Both the position numbers and the translations under genes were made by a program. 64,000 nucleotides of DNA from the NCBI GenBank assembly GCA_034521465.1, contig JAXHMN010000025.1, positions 192,967 through 256,966 on the forward strand. The letters run 5' to 3'. This DNA is from SURF-28 sp034521465 (GTDB lineage Bacteria > Bacteroidota > Ignavibacteria > Ignavibacteriales > Melioribacteraceae). Of the stretch, positions 26,566-37,338 are shown piece by piece (position 1 is the stretch's first letter; the number at the start of each line of letters is the position of its first letter). The notes below the pieces were generated by a model. That model had not been told where the DNA came from. It was given only the letters and a program-made list of their open reading frames with translations, and did no database searches.

Positions 26566-28383
26566 TTATCGTGACCGAGTGATAATCATTGTAATCTTTT
26601 TTTCCGCATTTAGTTCGACTGCTATTTCATTATTTCCGTTCTTCCATACTTCGGGTTTCCTAATTAATTCTTCTTCCGTTCCATCTTTATAATATATATT
26701 TAAAATCACCGGCACAAATAAGCCGCCATTATTTTTAATAGTTACTATTTTTTTGTCATCAACAATCTCAAAGTTTTTTAATTCTATTTCTGCAACAGCA
26801 AAATCAAAAAACCAATTTTGCCAGAACCAATTTAAATTTTGTCCACTTACTTCGTTAAAAGTAAAAAACATATCATACGGTGTTGGGTGTTTTCCGTTCC
26901 ATCTGTGAATAAACTCTTGAAGCCCTTTTAAGAAGAGTTCTTCACCAAGTTGTTCTTGTAAAGCGAAATATGCCGCTCCGGGTCTTGTGTAAGATGCCAT
27001 TCGATAACTGGTTCTGTCTAAAGCAAACGAAGGAACCATCGGCGGAACCGCGGTTATACTTTTTGCTTGTGCATCGTATCTTCCGTATCGTCTTTCCATT
27101 GAGTTATAGTTTCCTAATTCATTTTGTTTTTCAACCGGAAGAAAGACCGCCCATCCTTCGTCCATGAATGCATATCGTCTTTCATTTGTGCCCATGTAAA
27201 ACGGAAAATAAGTATGCGCAAGTTCGTGCATTGTCAATCCGACAGTGCTTTCGTAAGTTGATGTTTCGCCGTCGTTTATCATCATCGGAAACTCCATTCC
27301 GCCGCTGCCGTTAAAAACCGAGACGGCAGGAAATGGAAAGGTGACTCCCGGCATCTCATCAGAATGAAATTTTACGGCTTCATTCAAAATGTATTCCACT
27401 CTGTCAAAATTTTTTGCGTCTCTTTTATAACCTGCATCAACAAAAACTTTTTTCCCATCATCTAAGAAAACCGTTGATGCATCCCACAAATAATTTTTTG
27501 CAGTGGCAAAAGCAAAGTCCGGCACCTTTTCTGCTTCATATATCCAAGTTGAGTATTCATCGATTGTTATATTTTTATCTTTGTCATCGAGGGTAAGCAT
27601 CTTAATTGTTGTTTCTGATTCATTGGCTTCGTTATATCGATCCAAATATTTTTCATTCAAAACTTCTTCGGGGTTTTGAAGAACGCCGGTTCCCCACACA
27701 ACATAGTTTTGTGGTACTGTTATATGCACTTTGAAATTTGAAAAATCGTTATACGTTTCTGTTAACCCGGTGTAGCTGCCTTCGTCCCATCCGTCAACGT
27801 CATCATAAACCGCAACCTGCGGATACCAATAGGCAACAAACATCGATGTGTCTGAATAAGCTCCAAGTCGAACAGTTGACTCGGTCGGAATTATAAAACT
27901 CCAATCGACTTCAACGGTGATATCTTCGCCGGGATTAAGCGGCTCGTCCAAACTTATATGCATGTTTGTTCCGGACCGAGATATGTTTTGCGTTCCTTCT
28001 GATGTAACAAGTTCATTTCCTCTAACCGAGACTCGTTTAATATCAACTCCATCGTGAACAGCTTCAGGAGAAATTTGAAAATCTCTATTGTTTCCCTTTT
28101 TATAAAAATCTTGATAGAGGCGCATTACAATTTTTGTTAAAGTGTCGGGGCTTTCGTTGAAATAATTAACAAGAAGTGATCCGTTTACTTCTTTTTTCCA
28201 AGGATCGATATTTACTTCAATTTCATAATCTGCTTTATTCTGCCAATAGTTTTCACCCGGATTCCCGTCGAATGAACGGGTTCCGTTTTCGTATGCTTTC
28301 TGAACAGGCTTTGACATATAAAGTTGTTGTGACTGAGCTAAAACAGAGGATACAATTAAAAGAATAGAAATGATTGTTTTCAT
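26566..28383 (-). CDS. Secreted M1-family (gluzincin) metallopeptidase
   Basis: The 605-residue protein has a Sec signal (MKTIISILLIVSSVLAQ). The N-terminal beta domain includes DYEIEVNIDPWKKEVNGSLLVNYFN and WYPQVAVYDDVDGWDEGSYTG. The zinc site is TMHELAHTYFPFYMG (HExxH, about residue 390) with a downstream Glu in YAFMDEGWAVFLP. GSGGMEFPMMIN upstream stands in for the GxMEN motif. The C-terminal part is a helical LFLKGLQEFIHRWNGKHPTPYDMFF segment. The frame is intact. It lies between a subtilisin and an amino-acid enzyme, which suggests a proteolytic lifestyle. Confidence 0.9.
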   Translation of the reverse strand: MKTIISILLIVSSVLAQSQQLYMSKPVQKAYENGTRSFDGNPGENYWQNKADYEIEVNIDPWKKEVNGSLLVNYFNESPDTLTKIVMRLYQDFYKKGNNRDFQISPEAVHDGVDIKRVSVRGNELVTSEGTQNISRSGTNMHISLDEPLNPGEDITVEVDWSFIIPTESTVRLGAYSDTSMFVAYWYPQVAVYDDVDGWDEGSYTGLTETYNDFSNFKVHITVPQNYVVWGTGVLQNPEEVLNEKYLDRYNEANESETTIKMLTLDDKDKNITIDEYSTWIYEAEKVPDFAFATAKNYLWDASTVFLDDGKKVFVDAGYKRDAKNFDRVEYILNEAVKFHSDEMPGVTFPFPAVSVFNGSGGMEFPMMINDGETSTYESTVGLTMHELAHTYFPFYMGTNERRYAFMDEGWAVFLPVEKQNELGNYNSMERRYGRYDAQAKSITAVPPMVPSFALDRTSYRMASYTRPGAAYFALQEQLGEELFLKGLQEFIHRWNGKHPTPYDMFFTFNEVSGQNLNWFWQNWFFDFAVAEIELKNFEIVDDKKIVTIKNNGGLFVPVILNIYYKDGTEEELIRKPEVWKNGNNEIAVELNAEKKITMIITRSR

Positions 28384-28412
28384 AGTTATTCACTCAATAT
28401 TTTTGGATAAGG

Positions 28413-28455
28413 AAAACCCCAAACCAAAGATAAAAAACTAATTTGATTTGGGGTT
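28413..28455 (-). terminator. Hairpin terminator after the trans-sulfuration gene
   Basis: On the minus strand AACCCCAAA (28447-28455) pairs with TTTGGGGTT (28415-28423), followed by TTCC. The stem follows the stop at 28466 and precedes the M1 peptidase start. The T-run is weak, so confidence is moderate. Confidence 0.55.
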
Positions 28456-28465
28456 GAATAGTTCT

Positions 28466-29671
28466 TTAAACTGTTTGTTCTTCTTTAACAGCGATCTTTT
28501 CTAATGCTCCTTCAAGATCTGCTATAATATCGTTAACATTTTCGATACCTACGGAAACTCTAACTAATCCGTCTGTTATTCCGGCTGCTTCTCTTGCCTC
28601 TTTTCCCATCGAGAAATGGGTCATGCTGGCAGGGTGTTGAATTAACGTTTCAACGCCGCCAAGACTTACGGCAAGTTGACAAAACTTAACATTATTCATA
28701 ACCTTTTCACCGGCTTCTATTCCGCCTTTTAACTCAAAGCTGATCATTCCGCCGTCCATTTTATGCTGCTTCTTTCCGACTTCATATTGAGGATGTGATT
28801 TTAAGCCGGGATATTTCACCCATTTTACCGCCTGATGGCTTTCCAAATAATCAGCAATTACCGCAGCGTTTTCGGTATGTCTTTCCATTCTAAGAGATAA
28901 CGTTTTTAATCCGCGGTGAACTAGAAAAGCATTAAACGGATCAATGACGCCGCCAATTTGATTAAGCGTTTTCTTAAACACCGGATAAAGTTCTTCGTCT
29001 TTTACTATAATGACGCCGCCAACAACATCAGCGTGTCCGTTTAAAATTTAGTTAAGCTGTGAACAACAACATCGGCGCCCAATCGCAATGGTTTTTGAAT
29101 AGCGGGACTCATAAATGTGTTATCTACTACAACCTTTGCGTTCTTGGAATGAGCAAATTTTGATACTTCTGCAATGTCGGTAATTTCTAATGTTGGATTA
29201 CCGGGTGTTTCAATATAAACAACTTTGGTGTTTGGCTTAAAGAGAAGATTTTACTTCCTCAAGATCGGATCCGTTTACAAAGGTTGTTTCAATATCAAAC
29301 TTTGTGAATACAGTGCTTAACAGAGTTGCCGTGGGTCCATAAACAGATTTAGAGCAAACAACATGGTCTCCGGCGTTTAATAACGCTGTCAGCGCTGTAT
29401 GGATTGCCGCCATTCCGCTTGCACAGCCAAGGCCCTTATATCCTTCTTCAAGATCAGCTATTGCGTCTTCCAAAGCTTCAATGGTTGGGTTTGCCATTCT
29501 TGTGTAAATGTAACCTTTTTCATCTCCTCTAAACAAAGATGCGCCGTGTGATGTACTCTCAAACTTAAAAGTTGAGGTTTGGTAGATTGGTGGAACTACC
29601 GGACCAAATTCATATTCTTTAATACCTGAGTGAACACACTTAGAATCAAAGTGGGATTTTTTTTCTGACAT
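28466..29671 (-). CDS. Trans-sulfuration PLP enzyme (cystathionine gamma-synthase / methionine gamma-lyase family), two frameshifts
   Basis: The reconstructed protein has about 401 residues and is a Cys/Met-metabolism PLP enzyme. Visible parts are VPPIYQTSTFKFE, GYIYTRMANPTIEALE (phosphate-binding YxRxxNPT), GCASGMAAIHTAL, ETPGNPTLEI and the PLP lysine in VVVHSLTKFLNGHADVVGG. The C-terminal SLGGVETLIQHPASMTH is also typical. The frame is lost at about 29245 (extra T; restored VKSSLKPNTKVVYIETPGNP) and about 29047 (missing T in the TTTT of TKFLNGH). The family includes synthases and lyases of sulfur amino acids; specificity is not decidable here. It is flanked by terminators on both sides. Confidence 0.87.
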
Positions 29672-29692
29672 TTTATTACCTGCATATTTTAT

Positions 29693-29728
29693 TTAAAACA
29701 AAAAGGTTGACCGTTTAGATCAACCTTT
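29693..29728 (-). terminator. Rho-independent terminator after gyrA
   Basis: On the minus strand AAAGGTTGA (29720-29728) pairs perfectly with TCAACCTTT (29702-29710), followed by TTGTTTT. It lies 6 bp after the gyrA stop and ends the origin-side operon. Confidence 0.85.
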
Positions 29729-29733
29729 AGAAT

Positions 29734-32183
29734 TTATTCTGTGAGTTTTTCTACTTCTTCTTCCTCGCTGACTACTCTTGCGATATCAGCAATCTTGTCG
29801 CCTTCGTTTAGTTTAATTAAGCGGACACCTTGTGTGTTTCTTCCCATCACCCTTAAGTGACTTACTCCCTGTCTAATTACCATTCCCTTTTCTGTCATTA
29901 TCACTAATTCATCATTATCATTAACCTGCATTAGAGAAATCATCTTTCCGGTTTTGTCTCCGGTTTTAACTGTAAAGACTCCTTTACCGCCACGTTTTGT
30001 AATTCGGTAGCCGCTGAGTTCCGATCGTTTTCCGAATCCTTTATCTGTTGCAACCAGAATAGTTGTCGCCTTTTTAATTGCTATTCCTCCGATCACAAAA
30101 TCATCTTTACCTAATTTGATGCCGCGAACACCGGTTGCGGTTCTGCCCATCTCTCTAACGTCAGATTCTTTAAATCTGATAGCCATGCCGTTATGAGTTC
30201 CGATCATTATGTCTTGAGAACCGTCTGTTATTTTTACCTCAATAAGACTATCTCCTTTTACAAGGTTGATAGCTTGAATACCTCCGCGGCGTACATTTGA
30301 GTATGAGCTTAAAACTGTTTTCTTTACCGTACCTTTTTCAGTGAACATCAACAAATTTCTATCATCGGAAAATTCTTTTACGGAAATAAATGCCGTTATT
30401 TGTTCGTCTCTATCTTTTTCTAAAAGATTTAAGATAGATCTGCCGCGCGCGGCTCTGCCGCCTTCAGGCACTTCGTGAACTTTCAACCAATAACATTTTC
30501 CTTTATCGGTAAAGAAAACTATGTAATGATGTGTTGACGCAATAAACATATGTTCGATAAAGTCTTCGTCTTTAGTTCCTGCTCCGGTAACTCCCTTTCC
30601 TCCGCGGGATTGTTTTCTGTAACCGCTTACCGGGAACCTTTTAATGAACCCTTTATGAGAAATTGTAACGACAACATCTTCTTCGGCAATTATATCTTTT
30701 ATATCGAACTCTTTGTAATCGTATATTACTTCTGTTCTTCTTGGATCACCGTATTTATCTTTTAGCTCAATCAATTCTTCTTTTATTATGTTGTATCGTT
30801 TCTTTTCATCTTTTAAGATGGCTTTAAGTCTTTCTATTAACTTAATCGTTTCTTTGTATTCGTCTTCTATTTTCTTTCTTTCCAACCCGGTTAAGCGCTG
30901 CAGTCTCATATCGAGTATTGCTTTGGCTTGAACTTCGGAAAGGTTGAATTTCTTCATCAAGTTATTTTGTGCTGTGTTTACATCTTTCGACTTTTTAATT
31001 GTTTCAATTACTTCATCAATGTTGTCGAGAGCAATGATATAACCTTCGAGTATGTGAGCTCGTTTTTCGGCGGAATCTAAATCGAATTGAGTTCTTTTTA
31101 TGAGAACATCCATTCTGTGATCAATGAAATGCTGCATCATCTCTTTTAGCGTTAATACTTTCGGTTGGCCGTTAACAAGGGCAAGCATTATAACACCAAA
31201 AGTTATCTGCATTTGCGTGTGTTTAAAGAGTTGATTTAAGATAACCGCCGGTTGGCCGGTTCTTTTTAGTTCAATGACTATTCTCAACCCGTCACGATCC
31301 GATTCATCCCGGATGTTTGAGATATCGTTTATCTTTCCCTCTCTTACGAGGTCTGCTATCTTCTCAATCAAATTTGCTTTGTTAACTTGATATGGTATTT
31401 CGGTTATTATAATGTTTTCACGATCATTTTTTTGTACTTCAACATTGGCTTTTGCTCTTACAACAACTCTTCCTCTTCCGGTAAGGTAAGCTTCTCTAAC
31501 GCCATCGTAGCCATAAATTATACCCGCTGTTGGAAAGTCCGGAGCTTTTACGTGTTTAATTAAATCTTCAGTTTTGCTGTCGGGTTTATCAATTAGATGA
31601 ACAATTCCGTCAACAACCTCGCCTAAGTTATGTGGCGGTATGTTTGTCGCCATACCAACAGCAATACCGCTTGATCCGTTTACTAATAAGTTTGGCAGGT
31701 AAGAGGGTAGAACGGTCGGTTCTTGTAAAGAATCGTCAAAGTTTGGAGCAAACCTTACTGTGTTTTTATCTAAATCCCTCAACATTGTTTCGGCAATGCG
31801 CGCCATTCTTGCTTCGGTATAACGCATAGCTGCCGCAGAGTCACCATCGACAGAACCAAAGTTTCCCTGTCCGTCCACCAAAGGATACCTGAGCGAAAAG
31901 CTCTGCACCATCCTTACCATTGTGTCATAAACAGCGCTGTCACCATGAGGGTGATACTTACCAAGCACTTCACCAACTATTCTCGCAGATTTTTTATAAG
32001 ACCTGTTATACGATAAGCCGAGTTCCTGCATTCCGAAAAGTACTCGCCTGTGTACAGGTTTCAGCCGTCTCTTACATCCGGCAATGCGCGTGATACAATT
32101 ACAGACATTGCATAATCGATGTAAGATGATTTCATTTCTTCTTCTAAAGCAATCGGGTTTATTTTTTCGAATATAGTAGCCAT
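29734..32183 (-). CDS. gyrA: DNA gyrase subunit A, one frameshift
   Basis: The reconstructed protein has about 816 residues. It starts MATIFEKINPIALEEEMKSS at 32183; that frame stops at LPDVRDG, and the next frame continues LKPVHRRVLFGMQELGL, so one T is missing at about 32067 (GGCTGAAA for GGCTTGAAA). The active-site Tyr is in AAAMRYTEARM. The quinolone-resistance region GKYHPHGDSAVYDTM keeps the usual Ser and Asp. The GyrA box appears as KQSRGGKGVTG and supports gyrase over ParC. The start directly follows the hepT stop. As gyrA is essential, the break is almost certainly a sequencing error. Confidence 0.97.
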
Positions 32184-32558
32184 TTAATTCTCTTTGTTTA
32201 AGTCAGAAATAATATTTGTTATTGTATGTTTTAATGGTGGAATATGATTTTTGATTATATCAAAAATTATTTCTGCATCGATATCAGAATAGTGATGAGA
32301 AATTATTTCTCTCATTTTAATTATTTTATTCCACTCTATATCTTTATAATTATTTAAAAATCCTTCCGTCTCACTTTCAATCTTTTTTAGAGTTTCACCT
32401 ATTATTTGTAATCTCATTGACACAGCATCTAACTTTTCTAATCCCGCATCATTAGTTACAAATTCTTCGGCCGACACAACGTTCTCAGTTCTTTTAATTA
32501 TAATTTCTATCGATTCATAAACGTCATCGAACAAATCTTTAAGTTTTTCATTAGACAT
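32184..32558 (-). CDS. hepT: HepT-like toxin (DUF86, HEPN) of a MntA/HepT pair
   Basis: The 124-residue helical protein has the HEPN ribonuclease motif R-x4-H-x-Y in KMREIISHHYSDIDAE (about residue 83). It overlaps the upstream mntA by 8 bp, and its stop TAA is immediately followed by the gyrA ATG. HepT proteins are RNases that are silenced when MntA adds AMP to the motif Tyr; that is known from other MntA/HepT pairs and inferred here. The position between gyrB and gyrA is unusual. Confidence 0.88.
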   Translation of the reverse strand: MSNEKLKDLFDDVYESIEIIIKRTENVVSAEEFVTNDAGLEKLDAVSMRLQIIGETLKKIESETEGFLNNYKDIEWNKIIKMREIISHHYSDIDAEIIFDIIKNHIPPLKHTITNIISDLNKEN

Positions 32559-32847
32559 TCAGCAACTCCTTATCGACCCTGTCCATAAACTTTTTTTTGA
32601 TATTTTTTCTGATACGGACAATATCACATTCCTTGCCTAATTTCTTTTCCAACCACTCTTTTAATGAAAAGAGTTTATCATAAGAGGGTGTTCCGAATTT
32701 CACCATTAGATCAATATCGCTTTTTTCTGTTTCTTCTCCCCTTGCATAAGAACCGAATAACTTAATCTCATGAACATCGAACTCATTTTTAAGAAACTCT
32801 TTATTATCTTTTAAAAAACTTAATATTTTTTGTTTATCAAGATTCAT
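32551..32847 (-). CDS. mntA: MntA-like minimal nucleotidyltransferase antitoxin
   Basis: The 98-residue protein has the nucleotidyltransferase signature GS-x10-DxD in KLFGSYARGEETEKSDIDLMVKF (residues 30-52). The third acidic residue is probably in KECDIVRI. MntA antitoxins transfer AMP to the partner HepT. The ATG overlaps the gyrB stop (TAATG), and the end overlaps hepT, so the pair is translated from the gyrB message. No separate promoter is evident within the 3' end of gyrB. Confidence 0.88.
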   Translation of the reverse strand: MNLDKQKILSFLKDNKEFLKNEFDVHEIKLFGSYARGEETEKSDIDLMVKFGTPSYDKLFSLKEWLEKKLGKECDIVRIRKNIKKKFMDRVDKELLNV

Positions 32848-34795
32848 TATATATCCAAGTTGGCATATCGTGCGTGTTTTTCAATCCAAGCTCTGCGCGG
32901 TTCAACTTGGTCTCCCATAAGAGTTTCGAAAATTTTGTTTGTTTCAACTCCTTCGAGTGTTACCTGCAACAAGTTTCTTTTTTCGGGATCCATTGTGGTT
33001 TCCCAAAGCTGTTCGGGGTTCATTTCACCTAACCCTTTATAACGAGACAAGGAAACACCTTTTGGAATGCCGTCTTCGTCTATTTCGTCTTTCGATACAT
33101 GTTTTTTAAATCGCTTTAAAATTTCGTCTCGTTCTTCTTCATCAAATGCGTAAAGTTCTTCTTTGCCTTTTTTAATTTTGTAAAGAGGCGGTTGAGCAAT
33201 ATAAACTTTTCCGGCAGCGACCAACTCTTTCATGTGACGATAAATAAAAGTTAGCAGCAGTGTTCTAATATGACTTCCGTCAACATCGGCATCAGTCATT
33301 ATAATAACTTTGCCATAACGGGATTTTGCTTCGTCGAAATCCGGTCCAACCCCGGCACCTATAGCGGAGATCATCGCTCTGATTTCAGTATTCTCAAGTA
33401 CCTTGTTTACTTTTGCTTTTTCTACGTTTAGTATTTTTCCTTTGATCGGTAGTATTGCCTGAAATCTTCTATCCCGGCCTTGTTTGGCAGAGCCGCCCGC
33501 AGAGTCTCCCTCAACTATAAAAATTTCACAGTGTTCCGGATCGGTAATTGAACAGTCTGCAAGTTTGCCGGGCAGGTTCATCGTATCGAGTGCGTTTTTT
33601 CGTCTTATAAGATCGCGTGCTTTTCTTGCAGCTTCCCTTGCCTCTGCAGCTCTTTTACATTTATCGATAATCTTTTTTGCAACCGAAGGATTCTCTTCCA
33701 GATATTCCGCAAGTTTTTCTCCCACTATAGACTCTACCGCGGATTTAACTTCACTGTTTCCGAGTTTTGTTTTCGTTTGACCTTCGAACTGAGGTTCCAT
33801 TACTTTAACGGAGAGTACCGCGGTTAATCCTTCTCTAAAGTCATCGCCGGTTAATGAAATTTTGCTGTTTTCTTTAATTAAGTTGTTTTTATATGCGTAG
33901 TTGTTCAGCGTTCTTGTGAGCGAGGTTTAAAACCGACTAAGTGGGTTCCCCCCTCTATTGTATTAATATTATTTACATACGTGTGAATATTATCCGCATA
34001 TGCATCGCTATATTCAAAAGCTATTTCAACAGGAACATTATCTCTTTCGCCTTCAATAAAAATTGGTTTGTGAAGCGGCGTTCTTGTCTCATCTAAAAAT
34101 TTAACGAATTCTATAATGCCGCCTTTAAATTTAAACTTTTCTTCAAGTCCTTCGTTTTCGTCTTTGATTGTGATAGTGACTGTTTTGTTAAGATAAGCAA
34201 GCTCGCGCATTCGTTCAGCCAGCACCTCAAAATTAAATTTAGTTACTTTGAAAATTTCTTCATCTGGTTTGAATGTAACTATTGTGCCTGTATCGTTTTT
34301 CTTTGTGTTGCCTATTTTTTTAACAGGCGCTTTTGGGAAACCTCTTTCATACTCTTGAAAATAAATTTCTCCATCTCTCTTTACTTCTACTTTACACCAT
34401 TCCGCGAGAGCGTTAACAACGGAAATCCCGACTCCGTGCAAACCCCCGGAAACTTTATATGAATCTTTATCGAACTTACCGCCGGCGTGTAATACCGTCA
34501 TAACGATTTCAAGCGCTGAGCGTTTTTCGGTTGGGTGTATATCGACCGGAATTCCTCTTCCTTTATCTTCAACCGCAACGCTGCCGTCTTTCTTGATGGT
34601 TACATTTATTGTGTCGTTGTAGCCGCCGAGAGCTTCGTCTATACTATTATCAACAACCTCGTTTACTAAATGGTGAAGCCCTCTTGAACTAACGTCACCG
34701 ATGTACATCGCCGGTCTCTTACGAACGGCTTCAAGTCCTTTTAGTACGTTTATATTTTTTGCACTGTATTCTGATTTTTTAATTTTAGCCGTCAC
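32847..34795 (-). CDS. gyrB: DNA gyrase subunit B, one frameshift
   Basis: The reconstructed protein has about 649 residues. GHKL ATPase motifs are EVVDNSIDEA, DKGRGIPVDIHP and GGLHGVGISVVNAL. The TOPRIM/toprim-like domain has VEGDSAGGSAKQGRDRRFQAILPIKGKILNVEKA and MTDADVDGSHIRTLLL. One A is missing near 33930: the first frame ends VGFKPRSQER, while the restored frame reads GFKTSLTRTLNNYAYKNNLIKENSKISLTGDDF. It supplies the ATPase half of gyrase. It lies downstream of dciA by 23 bp, and its stop overlaps mntA. The break is most likely an error in an A-run. Confidence 0.97.
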
Positions 34796-34818
34796 TGATT
34801 CACCTATATCCTTTTTCG

Positions 34819-35100
34819 CTATATAAATTTTATGTTATTTATAATTTTTTTTTCGAAATATGCATTTATCTTTTTGAGCATAGTCTGTTTGTTAAGATTA
34901 AGCTCGCTTCTCCAGACTGAGTTTTCCGTATGTATAAAAAGAATTCCGTTATCATATTTTTTTGCTTTTGCAACTTTACTCAGCTCCGGAAATATTTTTG
35001 AAAACTCATCAACCGCACGGTATCCATCGACTGATGATTTTAAGTGTTGAAAAGGTTTCTCGGTACTTAATATTTCAGAGATGCTTTTATAATTGTTCAT
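34819..35100 (-). CDS. dciA: DUF721/DciA-like protein
   Basis: The 93-residue protein resembles the DUF721 domain of DciA: FSKIFPELSKVAKAKKYDNGILFIHTENSVWRSELNLNKQTMLKKINAYF. DciA is the predicted loader of the replicative helicase in bacteria without DnaC/DnaI, and it often sits next to recF near the origin, as here. It overlaps recF by 14 bp and precedes gyrB. The residues are diverged, so the gene name rests partly on position. Confidence 0.8.
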   Translation of the reverse strand: MNNYKSISEILSTEKPFQHLKSSVDGYRAVDEFSKIFPELSKVAKAKKYDNGILFIHTENSVWRSELNLNKQTMLKKINAYFEKKIINNIKFI

Positions 35101-36208
35101 AGCTTGTTATGCCGTTTTCGACTTTTATAATTAAATCGCCGTTTCCGGAATATATTTTTTCAAGTCTTCCAAAATCCGTCATTGTTATAAACGCTTGGCC
35201 AATTTCATTGAGGAATTCACTAATTTTTTGTGCACGAAAAGTATCCAACTCACCGTAAACATCATCCATTAAAAATATTGGTGTTTTTCCTTGCTTATCT
35301 TTTATAAAGAAAAATTCGCCGAACCTCAGTGCAATTTGAAATGTTTTGTGTTGTCCTTGCGAACCGTACTTGCGCAGCTCCATATCGTTTATAGTAAAAA
35401 AGAAGTCATCTCTATGCGGACCGATTAAATTAGTCGCTCTTCTTATTTCATTTTCTCTTTCTTCGTTTAATTTATTTCTGAACTCTTTTTCTACATTTTC
35501 TAAATTAATTTTAGTATCGAAAAAGAGATAGTTAATGCCTGGAACTTCTTTTCCACCCATAATTTTATTGTATGAGTCTATAAGATAATCTTCGAATTCA
35601 TTACAAAACTTTTGTCTATGTTTAATTAACTCGGCTCCGTTATTAACAAGTGACTCTGTCCAAGCATCAAGCTGGGAAAGAAGATTTTTATCGTTTCTTT
35701 CTCTGATTTCGGTAAGAAGTTGAGATCGTTGTTTTAGTGTTTTGTTATAATCTAATAAAATTCTTAAATACGTTTCGTTTGATTGAGATATAACCGAGTC
35801 AACAAACTTTCTTCTTTCGGCGGGACTTCCCATTGTTATTTCATGATCAGATTGGACCAAGGTAACAACCGGAAACTTTCCTATTAAATCAGATGCTCTG
35901 TTTACATTTTTATCATCGAGAGTTGTGGTTTTTCTGTTGGTCTCTTTTGAGAAGTGTATATGAACCTTATTCTCTACCTTGTCTTTAAACCTGCCGTTAA
36001 TTTTAAAGTGATCTTCATTAAAATTAACGGTTTCTCTATCAAGGTATTGATTAAGATTTTTAGTTGTACAAAGATAATATATAGATTCCAATACTGTCGT
36101 TTTTCCTTGTCCGTTGCCGCCAACTATGTAATTCAGATTATCAGAAAATTTAAGAACCGTATGCCTATGCAGCCGAAAGTTAACTAACTCGAGGTCTTTT
36201 AAAACCAT
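35087..36208 (-). CDS. recF: DNA replication/repair ATPase RecF
   Basis: The 373-residue SMC-like ATPase has Walker A in YIVGGNGQGKTTVLESIYYL (residues 28-47), the signature-like region KYGSQGQHKTFQIALR, and Walker B in PIFLMDDVYGELD (about 317). RecF loads RecA at gaps with RecO and RecR. It follows dnaN with 2 bp between them, and its end overlaps dciA by 14 bp, so the cluster is one compact operon. No frame damage. Confidence 0.95.
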   Translation of the reverse strand: MVLKDLELVNFRLHRHTVLKFSDNLNYIVGGNGQGKTTVLESIYYLCTTKNLNQYLDRETVNFNEDHFKINGRFKDKVENKVHIHFSKETNRKTTTLDDKNVNRASDLIGKFPVVTLVQSDHEITMGSPAERRKFVDSVISQSNETYLRILLDYNKTLKQRSQLLTEIRERNDKNLLSQLDAWTESLVNNGAELIKHRQKFCNEFEDYLIDSYNKIMGGKEVPGINYLFFDTKINLENVEKEFRNKLNEERENEIRRATNLIGPHRDDFFFTINDMELRKYGSQGQHKTFQIALRFGEFFFIKDKQGKTPIFLMDDVYGELDTFRAQKISEFLNEIGQAFITMTDFGRLEKIYSGNGDLIIKVENGITSYEQL

Positions 36209-36210
36209 CT

Positions 36211-37338
36211 TTAGTTGTTTAACCTCACCGGCATAAGCAACATCATTAATTCTTCGTTTTCTTTTTTCTTTTCGGGTTCAACTATCACCGCCTTTGTGGG
36301 CGAGTGAAGTTTGAAGATGATTTGTTCTTCTTCGTCTAAGTGGTTTAATATATCATTCACATAAGCTGAATTAAACCCTATATCTATTGCGTCTCCGTTA
36401 TATTCACATTCAATACTTTCATTACCTGAAGCACCGAGGTCTAAATCTTCAGCAGATATTTCTAAATAATTCTGTGATACGGAAAACTTAACTCGTCTTG
36501 TGTTTGATGTTGAAAAGAGCATCATTCGTTTAATAGCGTTATGTAGATCTTTAGTTTTCAGCTTTAGCTTAAATTCGTTTTCCAAAGGAATTACGCTTTG
36601 ATAATCCGGGTATTTTTGCCCGATCAATCTTGTAATTAATTCTATATCGTTTAGAGAAAACGACATGTGCGTTTTACTCATATATACTTTTACATCTTTC
36701 TGATCGAAAATTTTAAGCAATACTGAAACGGCTCTTTCAGGAACTATGAATTGATCAAGTTTATCGGCTTTAATACTTTTTTTAATAAGGTTTGAAAGCC
36801 GGTGTCCGTCAGTCGCAACAACTCTTAATCCTTCTTCCCCAAAATCTAAAAGCGTGCCCATCATTGCCGGTCTCATTTCTTCTTTGCTCATTGCAAAAGA
36901 TGTCTTTTCAAAAGCATATCTTAACTCTTCTCCGTTAATATTTACTTGAGAAACGTCATCTCCGCCGTCTGCCGGAAACGAGGGTATTTCGGGATATTCA
37001 TCGGGATCCATATAGCTTAACGTATATCTTCCGTTCTCTGTTTTAAGATTTATTTTACCTTTATCTGCAGTTGTAAAAACAATAGTTGTTTCTTTAAGTG
37101 ATCGTACAATTTCATAAAGAAGCTTAGCAGGAATTACCGCTTCAAAATCTTCTTCGGCTACAACATTCAGTGAAGATTTTAGCGAAATCTCCAAGTCGGT
37201 CGCGTATATTGTAAGTTTTCCTTCTTTAATTTCGAAGAGAAAATTTTCCAATATTGGCATTGGAGTTCTAGTTGGAACTGCGGGAATAATCTTTGTTAAA
37301 AGTTTTTCAAGCTCTTTACTGTTAACCTTAAATTCCAT
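36211..37338 (-). CDS. dnaN: DNA polymerase III beta clamp
   Basis: The start is taken at 37338 (MEFKVNSKELEKLLTKIIPAVPTRTPMPILENFLFE), because this is the usual DnaN N-terminus and GGAG lies about 10 bp upstream; 12 more codons upstream are non-homologous. The length is 375 residues, normal for the clamp. The end LMMLLMPVRLNN matches the conserved C-terminal PMRL of DnaN. It is followed by recF after 2 bp. An AT-rich spacer of 327 bp separates it from dnaA. Confidence 0.97.
   Translation of the reverse strand: MEFKVNSKELEKLLTKIIPAVPTRTPMPILENFLFEIKEGKLTIYATDLEISLKSSLNVVAEEDFEAVIPAKLLYEIVRSLKETTIVFTTADKGKINLKTENGRYTLSYMDPDEYPEIPSFPADGGDDVSQVNINGEELRYAFEKTSFAMSKEEMRPAMMGTLLDFGEEGLRVVATDGHRLSNLIKKSIKADKLDQFIVPERAVSVLLKIFDQKDVKVYMSKTHMSFSLNDIELITRLIGQKYPDYQSVIPLENEFKLKLKTKDLHNAIKRMMLFSTSNTRRVKFSVSQNYLEISAEDLDLGASGNESIECEYNGDAIDIGFNSAYVNDILNHLDEEEQIIFKLHSPTKAVIVEPEKKKENEELMMLLMPVRLNN

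Noticed and set aside
30550..30765. Plus-strand ORFs inside gyrA, gyrB, dnaA and other minus-strand genes
   Set aside because: They are antisense shadows of genes with clear family matches and have no own ribosome sites.
29734..34795. Programmed frameshifting in gyrA and gyrB
   Set aside because: The shift sites lack a stimulatory structure or stop-slip context common to both, differ between genes, and similar indels occur in unrelated genes, so sequencing error is simpler.
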